From the NCBI GenBank assembly GCA_046484585.1, contig JAWOIQ010000049.1:1-32902 (forward strand): a DNA stretch of 32,902 bases, in the 5' to 3' direction. The notes under the pieces were generated by a model. That model worked only from the letters and a program-made list of their open reading frames with translations, made no database searches and was not told the origin of the DNA. Within the stretch, counting starts at the first letter, position 1. The number at the start of each line of letters is the position of its first letter. The translations under genes were made by a program, and so were the position numbers. This document shows positions 24,104 to 30,348 of the stretch, in pieces. This DNA comes from JAGXFP01 sp046484585. GTDB lineage: Bacteria; Desulfobacterota; Desulfobulbia; Desulfobulbales; JAGXFP01.

Positions 24104-24562
24104 TCAATCTCCTTGCGGATTGCTTTCGCGGCGGATTTTCGCCAGCAGAAAATCGGCGCCGCTCTTCGACAGACCCAGGTGTTCCGCAAGCTCCACGGCC
24201 GCGGTGGATGGATGCTGCCGCAGGTAGGCAGCCACCTCCTCCTCCAGTTCCTCCAGCCAGCTCTCGAAAAGAACCAGGATATCGGGGTCGGCAACCGCCA
24301 TAAGTTGTTTCGACTGGGCCACCCTGTCCACCAGGGTCTGGCACATCTGCGTTGGGTCGACACCTTCGCCCATGCATTCGGCCATTCAGAGATGCACCAT
24401 GCTGGAAACCTTGTCCCCGCCCGCTTCATCGATCAGCCCCGTCACAAAAGCGACCCTGGCTTCCTCGTCGAGATGAGAGAGGGATTTCCGGAGTTGCGGC
24501 GCCAAGGCCGCCAGGGCCTCGGCCGGTTCCATGGCGTCAAGAATGTCCTGTAGTTCTTTCAT
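24104..24562 (-). CDS. Candidate selenoprotein with Sec-x3-Cys motif (UGA at codon 59)
   Basis: 152 aa if TGA at 24388-24386 is read as Sec59. ATG 24562 has AAGGTGA upstream. Seen: MKELQDILDAMEPAEALAAL, DEEARVAFVTGLID and GDKVSSMVHL, then U-MAEC-MG, TQMCQTLVDRV, ESWLEELEEEVAAYL and a short C-terminal helix-turn-helix-like segment, STAAVELAEHLGLSKSGAD. The protein is mostly helical; the family is not recognised. Sec and Cys63 could form a selenenylsulfide. A hairpin (TGGGCGA/TCG-A-CCCA, loop AGGTG) lies 20 nt after the UGA. Alternative: two small ORFs, the second starting at the ATG that follows the TGA; that ATG has no ribosome site. Its stop lies two bases before the rhodanese gene. Confidence 0.72.
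24353..24372 (-). promoter_or_regulatory. bSECIS-like hairpin, Sec59 protein
   Basis: TGGGCGA-AGGTG-TCGACCCA: seven pairs around one bulged A. The loop begins 20 nt after the UGA with G in position two. TGC/GCA can extend the stem below an internal loop. Confidence 0.55.
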
Positions 24563-24579
24563 GGTTCACCTTGTTTTTT

Positions 24580-24599
24580 TGATGGCGTCGTAAAAAGTC
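24580..24599. repeat. Solo terminus of the family-1 element
   Basis: TGATGGCGTCGTAAAAAGTC matches the terminal repeats of the elements at 19129-19302 and 27554-27711. It lies between arsR and the next gene, overlapping the arsR TGA. It is inverted relative to the end at 19283-19302, so eight structural genes are bracketed by outward-facing copies. Confidence 0.7.
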
Positions 24600-24936
24600 A
24601 AAATGCCTTCCGATTAGCCAGCAGATGCGCCGCTAATTCGTTCAATTCGGTCAGGATCGGCACAATGCGGCGATCCGTCAATTCGTAATAAACAAAAGGG
24701 CCGCTCCTTTCGATAGTCACCAGCAGAGCCCGCTTGAGTTCCTTGAGATGGTGCGAGGCCAGGGGCTGGGAAATTCCAAGATCCTCAACTATTCGGGAAA
24801 CCGATTTTTTCCCTTCCGCAATACTTCGGATGATCCGCAAACGATTTTCGTCGGCCAGCGCCTTGACCATAAAGGCGACATCCCGACACCCGACATCCGG
24901 TGGATTTTCAACGCCGTTATTTTTGCCCAAGTGCAC
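24598..24936 (-). CDS. ArsR/SmtB-family repressor
   Basis: 112 aa, normal ArsR length. Seen: VKALADENRLRIIRSIAEG, then the winged-helix recognition segment SVSRIVEDLGISQPLASHHL, and YYELTDRR in the wing. Only one cysteine (Cys17) is present, so neither the paired-Cys arsenic site nor the two-Cys persulfide sensor of BigR/SqrR is evident; the effector is open. The start is GTG at 24936 or TTG at 24930, the latter better spaced from GAAGAGG. It is the first gene of the selenoprotein operon, with a palindrome over the predicted promoter, so it probably represses itself and the operon. The gap to the next gene is 35 bases. Confidence 0.88.
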   Translation of the reverse strand: MHLGKNNGVENPPDVGCRDVAFMVKALADENRLRIIRSIAEGKKSVSRIVEDLGISQPLASHHLKELKRALLVTIERSGPFVYYELTDRRIVPILTELNELAAHLLANRKAF

Positions 24937-25003
24937 ACCTCTTCAACCAGGCCAGGGGGTTTATTTTCCAGTCGAGGAAGACAAACCTCATAAGCAATAA
25001 AAC

Positions 25004-25041
25004 ATATAAACATATATTTATATTATGAACATAAAAGTCAA
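25004..25041 (-). promoter_or_regulatory. Promoter and palindromic operator of the selenoprotein operon
   Basis: On the minus strand, TTGACT (25041-25036), 17 bases, then AATATA (25018-25013) form a plausible promoter. A palindrome with perfect 7-bp arms, ATATAAA-6-TTTATAT (25004-25023), covers the -10. AT-rich palindromes with ATA/TAT arms are typical ArsR-family operators. It lies about 70 bases upstream of the arsR start. Confidence 0.55.
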
Positions 25042-25313
25042 CTGTTTTTTTGTATGACAAGTGGATTATTCTTCCGCCGGATTCGGAAAAACACACCGGG
25101 GATCAGTCCCCCCGGCCCCTGTTATAAGCGGTCGTTGCCCGGTTCCCGGATGGCATGTTTACCGGCGGCCACGGCCTGCTTCCCGACTTTAAAAAAAGGA
25201 GACACCCATTAAAAGGGGCCCCTTAGGCCGGGTTCTTTAAAAGCGTTCCGGGGGGGTTTGCAAAAAAGAAAACAGAAAGACTCCAGCCCCGGAAAAAAAA
25301 TTTATAAAAGATA
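25042..25313. other. Intergenic, no feature recognised
   Basis: Contains many homopolymer runs (A7, G7, C6) and no open frame with a recognisable product. The CCGGGGATCAGTCCCCCCGG segment (25097-25116) can fold as a short hairpin. It may be a degraded region. Confidence 0.4.
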
Positions 25314-26213
25314 TTATTTCCCGGCCGTAATTTTAGATTCTCGTGCTTCCTTTATCGGCTGCCTCTGCATATTTCCTTTCTGCAATTCAGCGTCGGTAAC
25401 CTTGATTACCAGTATCTTGATGCCGGTGATGGTTTCCCCTGCTTCACCGGTAAGCGGAACAGGATTGGGCTCAGGTTTTTTCTGGTCAAACACGGGATTT
25501 TCACCGGTATAGGCGCCCACATGCCTGCCGGGTTGCGGCTGTCCGGCCTTAAGTTCATCCCTGGCAATCAGAAAACAAGGCCGGCCGGCCGGCAGTTGCA
25601 GCTCAAACTTTCCGGAAGCGCCGGTTTTTTCGGAGATAAAGTACGGTTTCTGGGAATCAGGATTCAGTTTTACCAGTATCCAGGCGTTTGCAAAAGGCTG
25701 ACGATTTACATCGATCAAGGTTCCCATGACCGTAAAAAAATCAATCGATTCCCGCTCCAGTTCATGGGATGAAACGGTAATGGTCCCCAACTCCTGTGCT
25801 TTGCCATTGCCGGCTACTTTGAAAACCCTGCCCCTGTTCTTCTCGTCCAAGGCGGAAAATGACTTTTCGTCTGGGCCCGGCGGCCCGATTTCACTTTTGG
25901 CTATGTCCCTGATGATAACCCCGAGATTATAATCCCCCGCGGGCAGTTCAACGGAGAATCTGCCATCCCGATCAACCGTGGTGATCCGGTCGGGAATGCG
26001 GCGAAGACTGTCTGTTTTACGGGGATAGCCTGCCCGGGTATTGAAAAAAGCTACTATCCCACCAGGCATAGGGCCCTGCCCTTCAATCTTGATCTGGCCG
26101 CTGACAACACCCTTATCTTGGGAGCTAAACGGTCCCGGCTTAATTTCCCCGGCGATGCTCAGGGTCACCAGGATAAGTGTTGCTGAAAGAAGAATTGAAA
26201 ATTTCAGGTACAT
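25314..26213 (-). CDS. Secreted protein with carboxypeptidase-regulatory-like repeats
   Basis: 299 aa. Seen: N-terminal signal LKFSILLSATLILVTLSIAG, then at least two beta-sandwich segments of the CarboxypepD_reg/SpaA kind: VVSGQIKIEGQGPMPGGIVA with DRDGRFSVELPAGDYNLGVI, and TLIDVNRQPFANAWILVKL with ASGKFELQLPAGRPCFLIA. The C-terminus (about 265-299) is charged and Lys/Gln-rich. Known: such domains are structural add-ons in envelope proteins; no enzyme domain is visible. It is divergent from a secreted protein of similar make-up at 26637. Function unknown. Confidence 0.75.
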   Translation of the reverse strand: MYLKFSILLSATLILVTLSIAGEIKPGPFSSQDKGVVSGQIKIEGQGPMPGGIVAFFNTRAGYPRKTDSLRRIPDRITTVDRDGRFSVELPAGDYNLGVIIRDIAKSEIGPPGPDEKSFSALDEKNRGRVFKVAGNGKAQELGTITVSSHELERESIDFFTVMGTLIDVNRQPFANAWILVKLNPDSQKPYFISEKTGASGKFELQLPAGRPCFLIARDELKAGQPQPGRHVGAYTGENPVFDQKKPEPNPVPLTGEAGETITGIKILVIKVTDAELQKGNMQRQPIKEARESKITAGK

Positions 26214-26636
26214 AAAAGTCGACTAACCCGCACAAAGTAAAAAATCAAGTCATTGCGAGCGATGCGAAGTAATCCGGAAACATTATAGCTAGTTGAAAAT
26301 ACTGGATTGCTTCGTCGCTTTACTCGCCGCAATGACGTGGAAAATCAGTTTTCGCGACCCATCAAAGTTTTCTTCAACAAATTTCTCAAAGGCCGGGCTC
26401 TCAATCTTTATGATATTCGATCCGAAATGATTTTCCCGCTATTCCGGCATCCTATTCCGCAGACTTCGAGCAGTCCTGTTTTGGAACGAACTTTATATAC
26501 TGATTTCCGCTGAAATCGGGGATTTATTTTAACAATTATTATAAAAATTTAGTTCATTCGTTTTGGTTTAGTTTTAAAGTGCTGATCTAAAAGGATGAGA
26601 AGTTGCACTACGTAAAAAATCGCAGGGAGGTTGATC
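26214..26636. other. Divergent intergenic region with a dispersed repeat
   Basis: Carries the palindromic repeat at 26249-26337. On the minus strand around 26350-26420 an open stretch reads NIIKIESPAFEKFVEENFDG, perhaps the end of a decayed gene of unknown family. A GATTTC-CGCT-GAAATC hairpin lies at about 26501-26516. AT-rich sequence precedes the plus-strand gene. Confidence 0.45.
26249..26337. repeat. Palindromic dispersed repeat, CATTGCGAG type
   Basis: GTCATTGCGAGCGATGCGAA and AATCC are mirrored by GGATTGCTTCGTCGC and CGCAATGAC, about 30-bp imperfect arms. One arm recurs at 736-782. This is a well-known type of non-coding palindrome in bacterial genomes. Confidence 0.75.
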
Positions 26637-27404
26637 ATGGCTAAGCAGCGCATTTTGACAATAATCGCGGTTATCTCGGCAATAACCTTTATGCTGAGCG
26701 GCAATGCTGCGGCAGCAGACGGTACCTTGCGGATGACCTTCAAGTATAAAAACGACGGGGCGGAGAAGGCTCTTTCTTCTGCTTATCTGTATCTGCAAAA
26801 TGGGAATCAAACGCCGCCGATGGAGAAATATTTCAAGAACGCGGACTACATCTTCGGGCCCTCCGATTCCTCCGGGCGGATTTCCGCAAGTGTCCCGGAA
26901 GGTACGTATTACATGAGACTGACGAAAAGAAGTCCGCTTGCAACGCCGGAACCCCTGGGACCGCCCGAGGCGGGCGATTATACCTGGACCGATTACCGGC
27001 TGGTTAACGTAACCGCCGGGACCGTCACTGATCTGGGAACCAAGTATGCTTTCCTCTTTCGCGAGGATCATATACAAATCACCGGCACCCTTACAAATAG
27101 TAACGGAGAACCGCTGACCAACAGGTATGTCAAGGCGCAGATCGAGCCCTGCATAGAAACTGACGGCTACTATGGGATTGCTTCCAACAGCTGCGGACCG
27201 GTTAAATTCCCGGCTCAACAGAGGACGGACGCAGAGGGAAAATACACCTTGCTGCTGAATGAACCGGGAACGTATTACATCGTCGTATCAACAACCCTGG
27301 GCGACAAGCACCAGAGATATCTAGGCAACTCCAGCAGCACCGGCTGGTACATGGGACCGATAACGGTCAAGGGTGGTGACAACATTGTGCTGAATAACAG
27401 GTAA
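26637..27404 (+). CDS. Secreted beta-sandwich (SpaA/carboxypeptidase-regulatory-like) protein
   Basis: 255 aa from ATG 26637, which has GGGAGG upstream; an in-frame TTG two codons earlier overlaps that site. Seen: signal peptide (ILTIIAVISAITFMLSGNAAAA), then two beta-rich modules with DSSGRISASVPEGTYYMRL and TDAEGKYTLLLNEPGTYYIV, the turn pattern of carboxypeptidase-regulatory domains, and a TGTLTNSNGEPLTNRYVKA strand between them. Cysteines at about 184 and 195 (EPCIETDG, SNSCGPV) could form a disulfide. Family unknown beyond the fold. The divergent gene at 25314-26213 has the same architecture, so the pair may work on the same surface structure. Confidence 0.75.
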   Translation: MAKQRILTIIAVISAITFMLSGNAAAADGTLRMTFKYKNDGAEKALSSAYLYLQNGNQTPPMEKYFKNADYIFGPSDSSGRISASVPEGTYYMRLTKRSPLATPEPLGPPEAGDYTWTDYRLVNVTAGTVTDLGTKYAFLFREDHIQITGTLTNSNGEPLTNRYVKAQIEPCIETDGYYGIASNSCGPVKFPAQQRTDAEGKYTLLLNEPGTYYIVVSTTLGDKHQRYLGNSSSTGWYMGPITVKGGDNIVLNNR

Positions 27405-27708
27405 GCCCTCGCGGGTGATTAATATATGACGGAGTTTTCAGGTCTCCCCCGGCGGCGGACCAAACAACTACTTAAGATTTATCTAAACAATAAGTGACTT
27501 TAGGGCTTGAAGTACCTGCCTGCCCCTTTTGGGTGCTTTTTGCGAGCCATCAGTGATGAGTTCATCAAAAAAACAAAAAATGGGGATGGCTAAGCAAAAA
27601 TCGTCAGATCCAAGGCGCGCGAATTTCGAGGAATGAAGCGTACTTCAGTACGCTGCAATGACGAGACAATTTGCAGCAACGCAGGAGCTGGCGATTTTTG
27701 CGACGCCA
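27405..27708. other. Intergenic, mostly family-1 MITE
   Basis: 27405-27536 shows no feature. 27537-27553 (CTTTTTGCGAGCCATCAG) is a truncated end of the family-1 element, lying against the complete copy 27554-27711. Confidence 0.5.
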
Positions 27709-27711
27709 TCA
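27554..27711. mobile_element. MITE-like element, family 1, copy B (158 bp)
   Basis: Begins TGATGAGTTC and ends GCGACGCCATCA like copy A at 19129-19302, in the same orientation, with a near-identical core over about 115 bp. Internally GCGTACT-TC-AGTACGC is a perfect hairpin. Its last three bases are the TGA stop codon of ribF, as copy A's are for the dsrE-like gene. No coding capacity. Confidence 0.8.
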
Positions 27712-28692
27712 GTGGTTGAAGCGATCCTCGCAGGAGAGAAGCACTTCTTTCTGGGCATCGGCCAGCACCTGCTTGGCATCCTCGATATCCTTGACGATCT
27801 GTCTTGCCAGTTCCTCCGGACCGGAAAATTTCCTTTCATCCCGCAAAAACCGAAGGAGATTGACCTTGATCGGCTGGCCGTAGATGTCCTGGTTGAACCC
27901 GAAGATATGGGTTTCGGCAGAGATCCCCTGATCGGGGTCGGTGTCGGCGAAGGTCGGGTTATGGCCGATATTCAAAACTCCGCCGTAGCATTTACCGCCA
28001 TAGGTAACCTGGGTCACGTAGACCCCGTGCTTGGGGCAGAGATCCTCCGGGGCGATGCGCAGGTTGGCGGTAGGGAAGCCGATTTTGGCGCCGCCCCGCT
28101 GCTTGCCGACCCTGACCTCGCCCCTGATCTGGTAATAACGGCCCAGCAGTTTCTTGACATCCCGCATCCTTCCTTCCCGAACCAGTTCCCTGATCTTCGA
28201 GCTGCTGACCAGCATCTCATCGACATGGTAGGCTTCGACCACGGAGACCGCAAACCCCTCCCTGGCCCCTTTATCCTTAAGAAAGGAGATATCGCCCTCC
28301 CTGCCCCGGCCGAAGGCGTAATCGTAACCCACCACCAGTTCGTTGATCCCGAGTTTTTCGAGAAGTTCGTCGATGAAGCTGTCGGCGGGGGTGGCGGCCA
28401 GCTCTTTAGTGAACGGCAGGACGACCAGGATGTCGATGTCGGCCATCTCGATCAGTTCGATTTTCTGCCCGGTGGTCGAAATCAGCTTGATACCGCTCTC
28501 CGGCCTGACCACCTGTAGTGGATGAGGATCGAAAGTGATGGCGACACTGGTCCCCTTGTGGCGTTTAGCTTTGACGATCACCTCGCTGAACAGGATCTGA
28601 TGGCCCAGATGGACCCCGTCGAAGTTGCCGATGGTCACAAAGGGCCTGACCGGCTTGGCGGGTATTTCGTCGAGACTTCGGTATAGTTTCAT
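27709..28692 (-). CDS. ribF: Bifunctional riboflavin kinase/FAD synthetase
   Basis: 327 aa, typical RibF length. Seen: N-terminal adenylyltransferase with VTIGNFDGVHLGHQ at 19-32 (HxGH-like motif); TFDPHPLQVV; VVGYDYAFGRGREGD; SSSKIRELV; then the kinase domain with KIGFPTANL and GVYVTQVTYGGKCYGGVLNI. Known: RibF phosphorylates riboflavin to FMN and adenylates it to FAD in the cytoplasm. The last residues (EDRFNH) run up to a TGA supplied by the MITE-like element, so the natural C-terminus may have been slightly altered. Single gene, no close partner. Confidence 0.95.
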   Translation of the reverse strand: MKLYRSLDEIPAKPVRPFVTIGNFDGVHLGHQILFSEVIVKAKRHKGTSVAITFDPHPLQVVRPESGIKLISTTGQKIELIEMADIDILVVLPFTKELAATPADSFIDELLEKLGINELVVGYDYAFGRGREGDISFLKDKGAREGFAVSVVEAYHVDEMLVSSSKIRELVREGRMRDVKKLLGRYYQIRGEVRVGKQRGGAKIGFPTANLRIAPEDLCPKHGVYVTQVTYGGKCYGGVLNIGHNPTFADTDPDQGISAETHIFGFNQDIYGQPIKVNLLRFLRDERKFSGPEELARQIVKDIEDAKQVLADAQKEVLLSCEDRFNH

Positions 28693-28766
28693 GTTCCTTG
28701 TCGATTCCGGTGACTGAAAGATTCCCGCACCTTAAAAAAAAGCGGGGGCGCGGTAAATAAAAATCC

Positions 28767-28795
28767 TTGACAAAATGCTTGTTAAATATTTAAAG
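28767..28795 (+). promoter_or_regulatory. Promoter of tRNA-Leu
   Basis: Consensus -35 TTGACA at 28767-28772, then 17 bases and TTAAAG at 28790-28795 in an AT-rich stretch, about 14 bases before the tRNA. The strong -35 and the spacing suit a stable-RNA gene. Confidence 0.6.
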
Positions 28796-28809
28796 TCGCC
28801 ACTCGATGT

Positions 28810-28896
28810 GCCGAAGTGGCGGAATTGGTAGACGCGCTAGGTTCAGGGTCTAGTGGGGGTTTCCTCGTGGAGGTTCAAGTCCTCTCTTCGGCACCA
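28810..28896 (+). tRNA. tRNA-Leu (CAG anticodon)
   Basis: Acceptor stem GCCGAAG pairs with CTTCGGC, and ACCA is encoded. The D-arm GGCGGAATTGGTAGACGC, the anticodon loop TTCAGGG between CTAGG and TCTAG, a long variable arm (GGGGGTTTCCTC region) and the GTTCAAGTC T-arm are all present. The long variable arm and CAG anticodon give tRNA-Leu. A T-rich stretch follows. Confidence 0.97.
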
Positions 28897-29080
28897 TCGA
28901 TTTTTTTCTTCTGCCTTTTCTTTACCTTTTGCATTTCGGCATTACCCCCCCGATATCCCCTTGCGATTATCCCGCTGCATGCTTAGCTTACATTAACTCT
29001 ATTCATACGCATTTCGCCGATATTTATTTACCTTATAATATCGAAAGCGACGGCCGACTTATTAACTGGCTTTCCGGTGA

Positions 29081-30046
29081 TTGTCAAGACAGCGCCAACG
29101 ATTGCCGGCTGGCCCGGCAACGCTTCTTCACCGGGATAATGGTGCCGATTTGGAAAGCATCAACAAGCAATACAGCGCGACGGCAGCAACCCAGGACCGC
29201 CGGCAGGCCGAGCTCTGGTCCCTGGTGTTGCTTTCGGCGGGAATCGCCAATCTCAGCGAATATCGATACCCCGATTACCTGGTAATGGTCGAAGAAGATC
29301 AAGCCGAGCGGGCCGCGCTGGAGATTCAGGATTACGAAAGAGAAAACCGGAACTGGCCCCCGCCGAAAAACCATGGGGCGGGCACTATGGTCGATGAGGA
29401 AAAGCGGCCGCCGACCGTGTTGCTGATGGGCGCCCTGCTGGTCTTCCATATGATTACCGGGCCGTTCTCCTCGGACAGCGCCTGGTTCAGCCGGGGCGCC
29501 GTCGACTCCCGGGCCATTCTCGAGGGCGGCGAATGGTGGCGCCTGATAACCGCCCTGACCCTGCACTCCGGCCCCGGCCACCTGCTGGGCAATCTCTTTA
29601 TCGGCGGGGTGATCATCCATTACCTGAGTAAGGTATTCGGCACCGGCCTCGGCTGGTTTATGGTGATCTTCGCCGGGACGATCGCCAACTATGTCAATGT
29701 AGCGGCCCGGGGAACCGGCCATATCTCGGTCGGCTTCTCAACCGCGGTTTTCGCTGCGGTCGGCCTGCTCTGCGGTATTCAGTTGAAATTAACCAATCTG
29801 CGCTCGGTTCTGTTGCCCATCGGAGCCGGGGCGGCCCTGCTGGCCATGCTGGGTTCCTCGGGAGAGCGAACCGACCTGGGCGCCCATCTATGGGGGCTGG
29901 TGGTCGGTCTGCTCTTGGGCGCGGCCTGGCGCCTGCCCTGGAATACCTTGCGTTCATGGTCGTGGTCGGGTAAACAAACTGCTATGCTCACCCTGACTTT
30001 GCTGGCCGTCTGGCTCGCCTGGGCCAAGGCTTTAGCGGGCTCCTGA
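29081..30046 (+). CDS. Rhomboid-family intramembrane serine protease
   Basis: Up to 321 aa. Seen: N-terminal soluble part with QAELWSLVLLSAGIANLSEY and AALEIQDYERENRNWPPP, then six or so membrane helices with LHSGPGHLLGNLFIGG, the catalytic serine in HISVGFSTAVFAA and the catalytic histidine in LGAHLWGLVVG. Known: rhomboids cleave membrane proteins with a Ser-His dyad. The start is uncertain: TTG 29081 follows a stop directly, no ATG exists before the domain, and TTG 29150 would leave about 23 residues before QAELW. The TGA stop is part of the terminal repeat of a MITE-like element. Confidence 0.82.
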   Translation: MSRQRQRLPAGPATLLHRDNGADLESINKQYSATAATQDRRQAELWSLVLLSAGIANLSEYRYPDYLVMVEEDQAERAALEIQDYERENRNWPPPKNHGAGTMVDEEKRPPTVLLMGALLVFHMITGPFSSDSAWFSRGAVDSRAILEGGEWWRLITALTLHSGPGHLLGNLFIGGVIIHYLSKVFGTGLGWFMVIFAGTIANYVNVAARGTGHISVGFSTAVFAAVGLLCGIQLKLTNLRSVLLPIGAGAALLAMLGSSGERTDLGAHLWGLVVGLLLGAAWRLPWNTLRSWSWSGKQTAMLTLTLLAVWLAWAKALAGS

Positions 30047-30262
30047 ATCCGCGAGCGTTCGAGAACGGTGCAGATGCAAGGCGGCAACGATGTTGATAAT
30101 ACTAATGGTATATCAACGAGTTGCCAACGCGGCAGATGCGCCGTTATCTGGCGCCCCGCAGGGCGGCGGGGTGAATCGAGGCGCCCCAGTGAAAAAACGA
30201 TAATTTTACGTAACAACAAACGAATAAAACAAAATCCCTCACTAAGCCGTCACGGATTCAGG
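30042..30262. mobile_element. MITE-like element, family 2 (221 bp)
   Basis: Ends are CCTGAATCCGCGAGCG and, inverted, CCTGAATCCGTGACGGCTTA. The right 90 bp match 14484-14576 at most positions, and the end recurs at 20139-20179. The left end contains the TGA stop of the rhomboid gene. No ORF. The interior has GTTGATA/TATCAAC (30092-30118) and GGCGCCCCGCAGGGCG fold-backs. Confidence 0.72.
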
Positions 30263-30348
30263 GGGGTGAAAAAATAACTTGTAATGACCGGGCAAATTTG
30301 CGAAGGTTGTTTGCACGTACCATAAAACACTTAAAAAGGTTAGACAAA

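Noticed and set aside
23757..24377. Rhodanese gene starting at ATG 24377
   Set aside because: The first 90 or so residues are out-of-frame noise over the preceding gene. ATG 24101 has a ribosome site and opens a signal peptide.
25314..27404. Divergent secreted pair as a pilus or sortase locus
   Set aside because: SpaA-like folds alone do not show this; no sortase, LPXTG-type signal or pilin is present nearby.
29078..29083. TGA just before the rhomboid TTG as another selenocysteine codon
   Set aside because: The upstream frame has no recognisable protein sequence joining the rhomboid N-terminus and no motif with Cys at that position in the family.
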